The notes: a model not told the origin generated them from the sequence alone. Shown: positions 36,900 to 48,815, numbered from the stretch's first letter. The stretch: 64,000 nt of DNA from Effrenium voratum (GCA_963377175.1 CAUJNA010001459.1:1-64000), one strand, 5' to 3'. Numbers and translations: made by a program.

Positions 36900-37651
36900 A
36901 GTCGTCCAGCTGCCTCACAGCCGGCCAGCTTCAGCAGGGTCTCGCGGCCCTCCGTGCTGCGGACGGTCATGGAGTCCACGGCCCCCAGCTGCTGCACGTC
37001 GCCGCACTGAGGGTTGAAGCTCCTCGCCGCGTTCGTCGGCGCTCGGATGGGGCCGCGCGTTGTAGGCCCCGGCCGCCCGCTCGAAGTGGTCGCTCCACTG
37101 CCCGCCCTTGCGCGCCACCCTCGTGGCCAGGTCCTTCTTCAGCGTCTGGATGCCCCGGTCCACCACGGCAATGGCGTTGCGGTCCTCGGGCCGCTTCGTC
37201 CGGTGCACGGCTTCCGCGGGCAGCCCCCGGTCCAGCGTGGCGAACTCGTTGCCCAGGTCTGTCGTGACCACAAAGTTCCCGTCGTCCCCCGTCAGCTCCC
37301 GCGCGGCGCGCTTGGTGGCGCGGCCCACCGTCTCGGCGTTCTTGTTCTGCAGAGGTTCCACGGCGGCCTCCGGGTGAAGACGTCCATCACCACCAGGCCG
37401 TACTTCGTCTTCCCCCGCGTGTTCTGGCTGAAGTCGATGAGGTCGGCCTGCAGCCGGTCGTTGGGCCCCTCGGCGGCCGACTTGCCCAGCGCGCGCGGCC
37501 GGGGCGCCTGCACCTGCCGGCCCACGTCGGCCTTCAGCGCCTCGAAGGCCATGGCCTGCGTCACGTCGAGGTCGCGCTGCCTCGCGAGTTGGTACAGCTT
37601 CCGCGGGCCCCGCACGTTGAAGTCGTCGGCCAGGTCCCTCAGCGCCTCCAT
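36900..37651 (-). pseudogene. GC-rich viral integrase (rve), frameshifted
   Basis: Starts at 37651 (MEALRDLADDF). The N-terminal helical domain is followed by the core. The first Asp is in LQADLIDFSQ (37292-37651 frame). After a phase change near 37.33 kb, the second acidic residue is in VTTDLGNEF and the third position reads AVVDRGIQTLKK, with Asp where Glu is usual. The C-terminal part runs into another frame near 37000. It lies directly downstream of fibre copy B on the same strand, the same order as fibre-integrase at 57.9 kb. Confidence 0.75.
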
Positions 37652-37726
37652 TTAAAAAAGCAGCTTTGTTGCCCCAAAAAGGAGCTTGAGCAAGGGTCCT
37701 CTAGAACGAGGAACACAGCTACTTCC

Positions 37727-40567
37727 CCGCTGGGCCTGCCAGGCTTCCACCTCGTCCAGCCGGGCCTGGAAGCCCTTGCACACCCCCCACAGCACGCTGG
37801 TGAGGTGCGAGTAGTCGAGAGTAACCATCTCCGTGCCGTCGCTCCACCGGGCGGTGCCCGTCAAATTCTTCCACTTTGTTCCTGCGAAGTCGTTTGAGGC
37901 GAAGCCCAGCCTCAGGTCCTCGTTCATGTCCGGGCGCTTGTACTGCTTGGCCTCCACGGAGTCAAAGAGCTGCTGGAGCTCCGCCACGTCGGCCTCCGCC
38001 ATCACCGTCTTCACCCGGCTGTCCGACAAATTCGTGAAGCTCGTGTTGCAGACCACGTTGCCCGTGTTGCCCGCGATCACGAGGCAGCCGGGGTTCCTCT
38101 GGTTCGTGGTCAGGGACAGCTGCGTGGAGAGGCTCTTCGTCTGCACCAGCGCCTCGTCGTTGATCATGATCAGCTCGCACTGGTGCGTCCCGCCGTCCCG
38201 CTCCAGGAAGACCCTGGCGCTCTGGTTGCCCAGCAGCCGCAGCTCCGGGCCGCTGTCGGGGGCCGCGCTGTGCGTCAGCGCGGCCGACAACGACTACGTG
38301 GGCGTCACCGGCACCTTCCTCGGCACGCCCTCGCAGGGCGTCTGGAGCACGGCGCGCCTGGACTCTCGGTGCCGCCGGGCGGAATCCTTCGGCGGCTCTA
38401 TCCCCGGGCTGGTGCAGCAGTCGGCGGGCACGCTGGACCTGTGCAGCATGCAGATCAGGGCCTCAGCCTTCGAGGGAGAGTCGGTCTCCGTGACGGACCT
38501 GCTGGCGGACTCGCTGGCCCTCACGGGCTCGGCCACGCTGGACGGGCTCACCGCGCAGGGCAACGTGGGCTGCGACCAGCTGCTGTGCAACGACGTGAAC
38601 TGCACCAACATTTTCACGACGGGCGTGGACGCCTCGGGCGCAGTCTCCTGCGCAGCGCTCACAGCCACAGGCACCGTCGCCGGAGCCACGCTGTCGTCCA
38701 CAGGGGCCGTGTCAGGCAGCTCACTGAGCATCACCGGCGCGGCCAGCGTGGGCCTGTTGAGCTCCGCCACAGGAATCACGGGCAGCACGTTGACCATCAA
38801 CAACACGGCCAACGCCGGGAACTTCACCACGGTGGGCGACGTGTCCACGGGCACATTGACGGCCTCGGGCGCAGCAACCGCGGCGAGCTTCGCAGCCACC
38901 GGTGCGCTCACGGGCGCCACGCTGACGATCACCGGGGCGGCCTCCGCGGGCCCGCTGGACTGCGAGAGCCTGGACTGCACCTTCACGGCCACGAGCGGCG
39001 GAGTGTCGACGGGCAGCGTGGTCTGCGGCGACGTGACGAGCTCGGGCACGGTCTCCGCACCACAGCTCTTCGCCTCCAACACGCTCACCGTGACCAACGC
39101 CTCAGACTTCTCGGACGATCTCTTCCTGACGAAGAACTGGGCGGGCTGGAGCAAGCTGCAAGTGTCCAACAACATCACCAAGTTGGAGGCCGTGCCCAGC
39201 CGGTACCGGCAGCCGAAGGAGTAGCGTCTCCCCGGCGTCAGCGTGTAGGTGCGCACAATGTTCCAGGCGAAGGCAGCTCAGGGTCATGGCGTAGCCCGAG
39301 GCCACGGCTCTGGCTGTTGGAGCGCACCAGAAAATTGCCTATAGCGTGGTGAGTGTGGGCTCCAGCAGCACCTCGCCCATAGCAGTCTGCCGTGATGCTC
39401 AGCGTGTCGTCGCCGTTGGCCAGCGCAGCAGAGAGAGGAGCCATGAAGTGCAGGTTGCGAACGAGTTGCTTCCGCAAAGGAGCTCCCAAGTTGTGAAGCC
39501 CGCCCAGGCCGGCGCGTTAACAACTCCGCTGCCGGAAAGCTGCAGGGCGGCGAGCTCCGCGAGGATTGCGTCGAGGGCGCTCTGGAGCGTGGTCTTGCTG
39601 GCTGAGAGCGCGGCGTTCGTGGCGTATGAGGCCAGCAGCGTCGCGTCGGCCTTGGCCCCCTGGAGCGCCGTGATGCTGGCGTCCCGGCTAGCAAGCTGCG
39701 CTGCGACGAAGGCCTCGGCGGCGAGACCCAGCAGGGCATTTGCTATCTTGGTGTCTACCTCCAGTGGAGTGTCCAGTCCGTCCACCGTGGAGAGCAGGGA
39801 GGCCAGCGCGCTTGCGTCCGCCTTGCCGAGGAGGGCGGCGTCCAGGGCTGCCGTGGTGCGGTCCAAGAGTCCACCTCCGAGGAAGTGTCCACGGCCTGCA
39901 GCCCCGAGATGGAGGCGTCTCTGCTTGCAAGCTCGGAGGCCAGCGCCGCGGCGGTGACGGCCCCCAGGAGAGCGTTGGCCACCTTGGTGTCTACCTCCAG
40001 CGGCGTGATCCTCGCCGCTATGTCCAGGGAGTGCTGGTCCACCACCGTCTTGAGGCCGTAGTTGGCGGCCACCGTGGCCAGCGTGGCGTTGTTGGCCGAG
40101 GCGATGGAGCCGTTCATGGCCGCCGTGGTGCTGTAGTTGGACAGCTTCAGGTCCACGCCGTCCGGGGTGCTCTTGGTGGCCACCACGCCCTCCAGCACGT
40201 CGAAGGCCGACTGGTCTGCCTTGTTGGAGAGACCCGTGGTCAGCAAGCTCTGCAGCGCGGCGATGCTGCTTCCGTGCGCGGCCACCTGTCCGTCCGTGGT
40301 GGCCAGGGCCGCCGCCGTGGCCAGGGGCGCAATTGCCGGCGCCAGCGCGCTGCTGTCCAGCTTGGAGGCCAGCTCTGCGGTGACTCGGTCGTCCAGGGAC
40401 TGGATGGCTGCCGCGTTGTTGCCGGAGGCTGCCGTGTTCACCGCCAGGTCCGTTACTTGAGCGTAGGGCGTCAAAGCCAGCTGCCCTGCGGTGACGTGCG
40501 TGCCGTCAGTCACCTCTCCGTTGTCCAGGAACTCCGGGATATTGCCGGTGACAGGTCCTTCAAACAT
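37727..40567 (-). pseudogene. GC-rich viral fibre gene, copy B, with internal inversion
   Basis: On the minus strand the gene starts at 40567 (MFEGPVTGNIPE) and reads through the Ala-rich N-terminal half to about 39176. It then jumps into a segment lying in reverse (38276-39175), and finishes on the minus strand with the S74-type end (SDSRVK near 38010) to 37727. Several indels are present. The complete ancestral protein would be near 1300 residues, large for a satellite-virus fibre. Confidence 0.85.
38276..39175 (+). other. Inverted ~900-bp segment inside fibre copy B
   Basis: Plus-strand fibre sequence bounded exactly by minus-strand sequence of the same gene. The 38.27 kb junction is a palindrome, GGCCGCGCTG-TGCGT-CAGCGCGGCC. 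The 39.17 kb junction is TCCAACAAC-ATCACCAAG. In copy D both segment edges carry CAGCGCGGCC. Confidence 0.85.
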
Positions 40568-40589
40568 GTTTACATATGTTTTCGCCGAC

Positions 40590-40665
40590 GCCTTGGTCCA
40601 GTGGCTAAGGCGCAAGGAGCTAAGCGCTTCTTACTCCGCACGGGGCTCGATTCCTGCCGCGAGCG
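40590..40665 (+). tRNA. tRNA-like fragment (probably non-functional)
   Basis: Has an A-box-like TGGTCCAGTGGCTAAGG and a B-box-like GGGCTCGATTCC at about tRNA spacing, but the acceptor and anticodon stems do not pair well. It lies 23 bases upstream of the start of fibre copy B. Confidence 0.3.
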
Positions 40666-40805
40666 CAGTTGAGGGCGGATGAAGCTGTCGTTCAAGTCCT
40701 TCTTCCCCTCGGCGTCCTCGAATCTGTACATCAAGAAGTGGACGTTGATCCTCTTGCCGCAAACGGACGCGGCCTTGCTGCGGCGCTCCACCACGCCCGC
40801 ACTCT

Positions 40806-43346
40806 TCAGCAGGGGACGTTGAGCTTCACCCGCTTGCCCGGCTGCTCCACCTCGTGCTCCTGCCGGGTCGCTTTGATGAAGGACTCGCAGGCCGCGTGGA
40901 TGTCCTCCCTGCTGTCCGCACTCGAGGCGCCGGGGGCTCTCTCCGTTTTGGTGGACAGGAAGGACCTCACCAGGTCGCCCACCTCGTCCTTCACCTCCAC
41001 CTTCAGCAGGGCCAGGCATTTCGTGGGAATCGGGCCGATGGAGCGCATGGGCCTGTCCTTCAAAAGGTGCTTGTAGACCATGTACAGGATCGCGAAAAAG
41101 GAGGGTGTGGTGGATCGAATGGTGTCCTCCACCGGGACCCACGTCTTCTGGTTGGCCTCTACCGGATTGTCCGTGAACACCGAGATGTGCTCCACGATGG
41201 CGGTCCTCTGTCGCACGGCGTAGTCGGACACGAGCGGCGGGGGCTCGTTGGCGGCGAAAAACGCCAAGAACTGTGGCTTGTACCTCACGATCTTCTCGTA
41301 CAGGTCGCGCCCAGACAGCTCGGAGATCGGGTCGGTGAACTTCTTGTACACCTGGAGCCGCATCGTCTCACTCCCGTCCATTCCCGGATGCTCACAAACC
41401 TTCTGGCGCGGCAAAGCGCATAGACGGGGGAGGGTGCGTTGGGGTCGCGAATCTTGGAGAACGTGGAGGCATCGATGGTCACCGCGTACGACCCCAGGAT
41501 GGAACCCATCAGGTTGCACAGAGTGTCCTTGCCGTTCCGCCCCACGCCGCGCGTCCAGCGCCGCGGCCTGCTTCAGCCCGAAAGTGCCCTTGGCCAGGAG
41601 CATGAGTTCGTAGATCGTCGACGCCCAGTCGTCCTGGGTCCACGCGTGCAGTACCCCCAGTTCCGGGATGAGGTTGCAAAGCTCGTCGAGCTTCGAGTGG
41701 ATGTCGGGAATCAGGTCGTACCCGTCCACGGACTTCCAGAACGAGTTCTGTTGCCGGCGGACTTCCTCCAGCGCCTCCTCAAACTTCTCCATGACCGGAG
41801 TCTCCCACCAAGCGGGCCAGGAGTGCGACCACCCAGTGGAGCGGGTGATCCTCATGGTGGGCCGCACAGGCGTCCACTCCAGCGTCTTGCTGTTCAAGAC
41901 CATGCCCTCGAAGTTGACTTGTCATCCAACTCCCGACTGGGGTAGCTGTGCACACAGAGATGAGTCCTGCATGCGTCGGCCACAGCCTTCACGAAGGACT
42001 GGTTGGAGAACTTCCACTGCGACTCGATCTCCACGGCGCTCTCCGCCGTGCGCCAGGCCGTCTTGTAGTCGGACAGATCTCGCTGGCACACGACCTGGAC
42101 GATCCACTTGAGCACGTCGGTGGCGGAATCTTCTTGGCCGGGTCGTACCAGCACTTGCGTCCAGTGTCCGAGAGGATTTTGAAGATCTCGTGCACTCGGT
42201 ACAGCACGGACTTGATCTCGTTGCGGAGCAGGCCCAAATCGCCCTCGAACTCCAAGAAGAGACCGTCGTGCTCGTAGGCGAGCACGTTCCCGCCCAACCT
42301 ATGGACCACGTTCACAACCCTGTCAATGAGCTCCCTCTCCTGTGCGGTGTTCAAAACGTAGCAGAGGAGCTCGCGGGGTCGGGCAGTCTCGTTTCTCAGC
42401 CGTTTCAGTACGTCGCGGTTCTTCGAGCAGTCCTCGGCAACCAGAGCTCTCACCGTCCTCTGAAACTCGAGCGCGTAGTCCATCATTGGAAAGGTCGTCA
42501 TCTCGTGCGCCGTCACCCAATTCTCGATGCTGCCACCGTAGAGGAGCCTCAGGTACAGCTCCTTCGCTGCAGTTCGGTCGGGGTGCGTCTTTGCCAGCAC
42601 GGCGTTCCGCTCTGCCACGAAGTTCTTCAAAAATGCGGAATCGTGTCGGGCCGCGATAAGTGTGGGGTGGCAGTTCTCCAGGTCGAACGTGTAGTGGTTG
42701 CGCAGCCCGGCTCTGGCCACGTCTCTCAACCATCTTGGCAGCATGAAGGTGGAAGCCGCCATGTGCCCGCTGGCCACTCGCGGGTTCTTCCTGCGGAGCG
42801 CCTTCAACTGATCCCCGTCCGCCCCTCCCGTGCGCCGCCTCCCCTTCTTCTTGAGAGCCACCATGAGACACTCCTCGAAGTAGACTGTCTTGTAGGCGCG
42901 TGCCCCGCTGCACCAGGAGATCCCCTGCGGCGCAACAGCGTGGGGCCGGAGCCGTTGCTCAAACGGAACACCTTGGATACCTCCCGCGTGGCCAGCTCTC
43001 CAAGAGCCTCCTCGTTCACGTGGTCAAAGAGAATCTGCGGCTCATTCTCCTCCTTGTCCACGTCCTCCATGAGGTGGTCTCCCAACTGGACAGGCGCCTC
43101 GGCCACTCCTTGCAACACAAGGCTCCTCGCGGCCTCGTTGTGGGCCTCCCTCTCCAGCCTGCGCCTCTCCTCCTCGGCCTCTCCGATCGCATCCCCCACG
43201 GCCTCCACGGCCCCTCCCTCCACGGCCTCCGCAATCTCCCCCTCCATTGCCTCCGCAATCTCCCCCTCCATTGCCTCCGCAATCTCCCCCTCCACGATCT
43301 CTCCCTCCACGATCTCTCCCTCCATGTTCACGTTCAGATGCTCCAT
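40806..43346 (-). pseudogene. TV-Pol/D5-type polymerase-helicase, frameshifted
   Basis: Minus-strand pieces in several phases. N-terminal Glu-rich repeats (EGEIAEAM, 43150-43346). Polymerase-like part 41989-42864 with FDLENCHPTLI, ELYLRLLYGG and YEHDGLFL, which resemble the family A-like domain of TV-Pol. A linker at 41894-42154. SF3/D5 helicase with Walker A GRNGKDTL near 41520 and the helicase C-terminal half in 40806-41903. This fusion is the replication protein of many virophages and Polinton-like viruses. At least four frameshifts (near 42.85, 42.13, 41.55 and 41.4 kb) make it non-functional here. Confidence 0.78.
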
Positions 43347-43585
43347 GATACTGTCGGGATATCAATGGGCTACGGGAGTTCGAATTGTCTCGAGTGTGTC
43401 GAATTGATTCTGCGGACAGCGTCATACCTCTCGCTCAAACAGGACAACTATCTCCCAGGCCTCCACTCAAAGAGGACATCAAAAATGCTCGGCCCGCTTG
43501 CGTCCACGCAAGCCTCGGCCGCCGCCCAGCCGTGCACCGACGCACAGCCAGCCGAAGGGGTGGGACAGCTGAGACAATCCTGGGA

Positions 43586-43930
43586 AAAGGGGGTGAGACA
43601 CCTGAGACACCTGAGACACCCACTAAACGTCGAACAGAAGTGTCTCAGGCGTGTCTCAGACCTGTCTCAGCAATAGCAAGACAGCCATTTGAAGATTGAG
43701 ACAAACCACGAGCAGGTGTCTCAACCTTACGCTGGCGGCTGTCTCAGGTGTCTCAGGTGTCTCGCCCCCCTTTTCCCAGGATTGAGTCCTTGGCTGGTTG
43801 TGGTGTGTCTCAATCTTACGCTGGCTGCCTTGTTATTACCGGGACAGGTCTGAGACACGCCTGAGACACTCCTGTTCGACGTTTAGTGGCTGTCTCAGGT
43901 GTCTCAGGTGTCTCACCCCCTTTTCCCAGG
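43586..43930. mobile_element. Two palindromic GTCTCAGG elements
   Basis: Two adjacent copies of the element at 36107-36293, the second beginning near 43770. Both have the CACTAAACGTCGAACAG block and GAGACACCTGAGACACC arms. Confidence 0.7.
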
Positions 43931-44029
43931 ATTGACTCAGCCCTCTCAGTCCTCGGCTGGTTGTGGTCAGCCTAAAGAGATCCGAGGGCCCCAAAAATCC
44001 GGAGGAAAAATCGCATCCGTCGGCAAGTA

Positions 44030-44225
44030 TCAAAACGAGGTTGGGCGAACCAGTACTAAGGATCGTTGGGCGAACCAGTATTGGGCGAATCCGTACTAAG
44101 AGCCCGTTGGGCGAGTCAGTACTAAGGGCCGTTGGGCAAGTCAGTACTAAGGGCCGTTGGGCGAGTCAGTACTAAGGGTCGTTGGGCAAGTCAGCACTAA
44201 GGGCCGTTGGGCAAATCCGTACAAG
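44030..44225 (+). repeat. GTTGGGCGAGTCAGTACTAAGGGCC tandem repeat
   Basis: About eight units of 25 bases. The related family at 48480-48815 shares TTGGGCGAGCCAGTACT. Confidence 0.85.
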
Positions 44226-45090
44226 TAAGGTCCGGCGAAAGTGGACTTCACGTACTACTTTCGTACTTAAAAGTTGCGATTTTCCAGCCCCAGCTGCGAA
44301 AGTGGACTTCACGTACTACTTTCGTACTTTGGAGCTCCAGCTGCGAAAGTTGACTTCGCGTACTACTTCCGCACTTAAAAGTTGTGATTTTCAATCCCCA
44401 GCTGCGAAAGTGGACTTCACGTACTACTTTCGTACTTAAAAGTTGCGATTTTCCAGCCCCAGCTGCGAAAGTGGACTTCACGTACTACTTTCGTACTTTG
44501 GAGCTCCAGCTGAGAAAGTTGACTTCGCGTACTACTTCCGTACTTAAAAAATGCGATTTTCGAGCCCCAGCTGCGAAAGTGGACATCACGTACTACTTTC
44601 GTACTTGAAAGTTGTGATTTTCAGCCCCAGCTGCGAAAGTTGACTTCTTTCATACTTAAAAGTTGCGCTTTTCAAGCGCCAGCTGCGAAGTGGACTTCGC
44701 GTACTACTTTCGTACTTAAAAGTTGTGATTTTCAAGCCCCAGCTGCGAAAGTTGACTTCGCGTACTACTTCCGTACTTAAAAGTTGCGATTTTCCAGCCC
44801 CAGCTGCGAAAGTGGACTTCACGTACTACTTTCCGTACTTAAAAGTTGCGATTTTCCAGCCCCAGCTGCGAAAGTGGACTTCACGTACTACTTTCGTACT
44901 TTGGAGCTCCAGCTGCGAAAGTTGACTTCGCGTACTACTTCCGTACTTAAAAGTTGCGATTTTCGAAAGTGGACTTCACGTACTACTTTCGTACGTAAAA
45001 GTTGCGATTTTCAAGCCCCAGCTGCGAAAGTTGACTTCGCGTGCTACTTTCGTACTTAAAAGTTGCGATTCTCGAGCCCCGGCTACGAAA
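44226..45090 (+). repeat. ~62-bp tandem repeat array
   Basis: About 13 copies containing GCGAAAGTGGACTTCACG, TACTACTTTCGTACTT and AAAAGTTGCGATTTTC blocks, with some shortened units. Short frames through it are repeat-driven. Confidence 0.9.
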
Positions 45091-45789
45091 GTTGACCTTG
45101 CGAAAGTGCTGCGCCTGCCACGAAATCTATACTTGACCTTGCGAAAGTGGCACTCCTGCCGCGGGTTTTGCACTTGACCTTGCGAAAGTGCTGCGCCTGC
45201 CCCGAAATCTGCGCTTGACCTTGCGAAAGTGCTGCGCCTGCCACGAAATCTATACTTGACCTTGCGAAAGTGCTGCGCCTGCCACGAAATCGATACTTGA
45301 CCTTGCGAAAGTGCTGCGCCTGCCACGAAATCTATACTTGACCTTGCGAAAGTGCTGCGCCTGCCACGCAATTCAAACCTTGCGAAACCTTCGCGCGGCC
45401 GTGCCAATGGGCCCGTCGCCGAACCCGTTCCGAGACCGTTTAACCACCGTTCCGAGACCGTTCCGAGACCGTTCCTCCGTACAGGCGTCGCAGCCGAGGT
45501 GGTTTGCGCACAGTCCGGAAGCCCAATTCACGCACAGCGCCAACGTTTTCTGCATCTTGCCTTCCCCCAGCTCGCAGAGAGTGCTTGCGAAAGTGCTGCG
45601 CCTGCCACGAAATCGATACTTGACCTTGCGAAAGTGCTGCGCCTGCCACGAAATCTAAACTTGACCTTGCGAAAGTGCTGCGAAAGTGCTGCGCCTGCCA
45701 CGCAATTCAAACCTTGCGAAACCTTCGCGCGGCCGTGCCAATGGGCCCGTCTCCGAACCCGTTCCGAGACCGTTCCGAGGACTGTTCCA
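45091..45789 (+). repeat. ~41-bp tandem repeat array and duplicated spacer
   Basis: Units of CTTGACCTTGCGAAAGTG plus CTGCGCCTGCCACGAAATC occur at 45091-45365 and 45585-45710. An ~80-base segment containing repeated TTCCGAGACCG follows each block. The array shares the GCGAAAGT core with the 62-bp array. Confidence 0.88.
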
Positions 45790-47524
45790 GCCCGTTCGCC
45801 GTCCGTGGGGGCCAGGATCTGCTCTCCTATGGCGGCCACCACCTCGTCGGCCCTCCGTCGTCCGGAAAGCGCACTGCTATCTGCAGCGCAGAGGCTGCCT
45901 CCGTGACTCCGAGCTTGCCCGCAAGGAGGCCGTCTACTTGTGCGTTGGTGTAGTAGCTGAGCAGGGCGGCGGCGATGCTCGAGGCCGTCGCCGTGTCCTG
46001 GTCTGCGGCTGAGCGGTACGCCACCAGCGCCGAGGTGATTGGGTTGGTTGTGAAGACGTCCTGGTCCGGGCCCGTCCGGTAGGCCAGCAGCGCGCCCGCG
46101 ATGGCGGCCTGCGTCTGCGTGTCCTGCGCGCTCGCCGTGCGGTAATCTCCCAACAGGGCGTCCACTTGTGAGGAGGTGTAGTAGGCCAGCAGCGCGGCTG
46201 TGATGGCCCCGGTCGCGTCTCCGCGTCCTGCGCCGTTCCGGTTCGGTAGTCTCCCAACAGAGTGTCCACTTGTGAGGAGGTGTAGTAGGCCAGCAGGGCT
46301 GCTGTTATGGCGGCGTCCGCCGCTGCGACGGAGTAGCAGTCTGCCGTGATGCTCAGCGTGTCGTCGCCGTTGGCCAGCGCAGCAGAGAGAGGAGCCACGA
46401 AATGCAGGGTGCGAACGACGTTGCTTCCGCGAAGGAGCTCCCAAGTTGTGAAGCCCGCCCAGGCCGGCGCGTTAACAACTCCGCCGCCGGAAAGCTGCAG
46501 GGCGGCGAGCACCGCGAGGATTGCGTCGAGGGCGCTCTGGAGCGCGGTCTCGCTGGCGGAGAGCGCGGCGTTCGTGGCGTACGAGGCCAGCAGCGCCGCG
46601 TCGGCCTTGGAGGCCTGGAGCGCCGTGATGCTGGCGTCCCGGCTAGCAAGCTGCGCTGCGACGAAGGCCTCGGTGGCGAGGCCCAGCAGCGCATTTGCTA
46701 TCTTGGTGTCTACCTCCAGCGGCGTGTCCAGCCCGTCCACCGTGGAGAGCAGGGCGGCCAGCGCGCTGGCGTCCGCCTTGCCGAGGAGGGCGGCGTCCAG
46801 GGCTGCCGTGGTGACTGCGCCCAGGAGGGCCGCCGCTATCTTAGAGTCCACCTCGGAGGAAGTGTCCACGGCCGACTGCAGGGCGTAAGCGGTCAGCGCG
46901 CTGGCGTCCGCCTTGGAGGCCTGCAGCCCCGAGATGGTGGCGTCTCTGCTCGCGAGCTCGGAGGCCAGCGCCGCGGCGGTGACGGCCCCAGGAGAGCGTT
47001 GGCCACCTTGGTGTCCACCTCCAGCGGCGTGATCCTCGCCGCTATGTCCAGGGAGTGTTGGTCCACCACCGTCTTGAGACCGTAGTTGGCGGCCACCGTG
47101 GCCAGCGTGGCGTTGTTGGCCGAGGCGATGGACCCGTTCATGGCCGCCGTGGTGCTGTAGTTGGACAGCTTCAGGTCCACGCCGTCCGGGGTGCTCTTGG
47201 TGGCCACCACGCCCTCCAGCACGTCGAAGGCCGACTGGTCTGCCTTGTTGGAGAGGCCCGTGGTCAGCGAGCCAGGGGCGCAATCGCCGGTGCCAGCGCG
47301 CTGCTGTCCAGCTTGGAGGCCAGCTCCGCGGTGACTCTGTCGTCCAGGGACTGGATGGCCGCCGCGTTGTTGCCGGCGGCTGCCGTGTTCACCGCCAGGT
47401 CCGTTACTTGAGCGTACGGGGTGAGAGCGAGGGCCAGCTGCCCTGCGGTGACGTGCGTGCCGTCAGTCACCTCTCCGTTGTCCAGGACCTCCGGGATGTT
47501 GCCGGTGACAGGTCCTTCAAACAT
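45790..47524 (-). pseudogene. GC-rich viral fibre gene, copy C, N-terminal part
   Basis: Starts at 47524 with the same MFEGPVTGNIPEVLDNG as copies B and D and runs through the Ala-rich N-terminal half. Frameshifts near 47.27, 47.0 and 46.2 kb. It breaks off in the tandem-repeat zone near 45.79 kb. Confidence 0.85.
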
Positions 47525-47600
47525 GTTTTCTTAGGAGTAGGTGGTATACGAATTCATAACGCAGGGGTGTTGTACTTTCGCAGCGCGCCCTCACAGGTCC
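47525..47600 (-). promoter_or_regulatory. Conserved 5' flank of viral fibre gene
   Basis: This sequence, with CCTAAGAAAACATG at the start codon and GCGAAAGT about 60 bases upstream, is matched before copy D (about 53850-53924). Conservation across two decayed copies supports the chosen ATG and marks a likely promoter/leader. Confidence 0.6.
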
Positions 47601-47960
47601 TTCGTGGCGTTCCGGCCGTTCGGAGAAGTTTCCTCGTGATTCGGGGGTTGGTGTGTTTTTGACACACCTCACAGGCGTCGCCGCTTGTTGGTGTGTCAAA
47701 CACACCAACCCCTCTTCGGCACAAGTTTCCGCACGTGTCACAGTCCGTGGGTGACCTTGAAAGCGAGGCCGGCTCCGCGGCTTCGGTCTTGGAGCGAGGC
47801 CGGCTCCGCGGCTTCGGTCTTGGAGCGAGGCCGGCTCCGCGGCTTCGGTCTTGGAGCGAGGCCGGCTCCGCGGCTTCGGTCTTGGAGCGAGGCCGGCTCC
47901 GCGGCTTCGGTCTTGGAGCCCGCACCAGGCACGCACCAGGGTTTTTTCGGATGTGACTCA
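47601..47960 (-). repeat. Dispersed repeat with internal 30-bp array
   Basis: Inverse relative of 35641-35880, expanded by five copies of a 30-base unit (GAGCGAGGCCGGCTCCGCGG plus CTTCGGTCTT) at about 47765-47920. Confidence 0.8.
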
Positions 47961-48470
47961 ATTTTTGATTTGACCGATTTCGCCGGTCAATCGCGGGACC
48001 TGCGCACGATGGAGCCAGTGGCCGGCAAAACCGGACACTGCTTCGTAGTTGGTGCGAGACATCAGCTGCGTGCCCTCCATGTCGGCGGGCTGGCGCGGCT
48101 CTGCCGGGCAGGTTCGCCGAAACTTTAGGCAGTTGTCCCCACAGGACCACTGGAAAAAAATTTTCACGGTTGTCGTCTAAGCCGACGTCTAAGCCGACAA
48201 CCTCGACATTTTTTTTTGCTGGGAAGAATCTCGACCTTGGCGTGGGCTCGGCAGGAGGCTTCTATGCCGGGCAGGCGCGGCCGGGCTCCGATGCCGGGCA
48301 GGGTGGCGCGGCTGTGAACACGAAGTGCCTCGGAACTGGAAACAGGCACGGACCATTTTTTGGTTGCTGCCCGCACCAGGGAATTTGAATTGAAGGATAT
48401 GATCCTTCAATTCCTGGTATACTTCCAGTACGACACGAACGTCTTGCGCACTCGCGGACTTGCCGCCGAC
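47961..48470. other. Spacer without gene
   Basis: GC-rich fragments including CCGGGCAG motifs. No gene or RNA supported. Confidence 0.35.
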
Positions 48471-48815
48471 CAACCCGTACTCATTGGGCGAGCCAGTTGG
48501 GCGAGCCAGTTGGGCGAGCCAGTACTAAGGGGCCGTTGGGCGAGCCGGTACTAAGGGGCCGTTGGGCGAGCCGGTACTAAGGGGCCGTTGGGCGAGCCAT
48601 CAAACAAGGTTGGGCGAGCCAGTACTCATTGGGCGAGCCAGTACTCATTGGGCGAGCCAGTACTCATTGGGCGAGCCAGTACTCATTGGGCAAGCCCGTA
48701 TTGGGCGAGCCATCAAACGAGGTTGGGCGAGCCCGTACTCATTGGGCGAGCCCGTACTTGGGCGAGCCAGTACTAAGGAGCCGTTGGGCGAGCCAGTTGG
48801 GCGAGCCACTCAACC
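48471..48815 (+). repeat. TTGGGCGAGCCAGTACTCA tandem repeat
   Basis: About 15 units of 20-25 bases, a relative of 44030-44225. Confidence 0.88.

Noticed and set aside
40590..40665. Functional tRNA gene
   Set aside because: Only A- and B-box-like pieces are present. Stems do not pair well enough, so it is kept as a low-confidence tRNA-like fragment.
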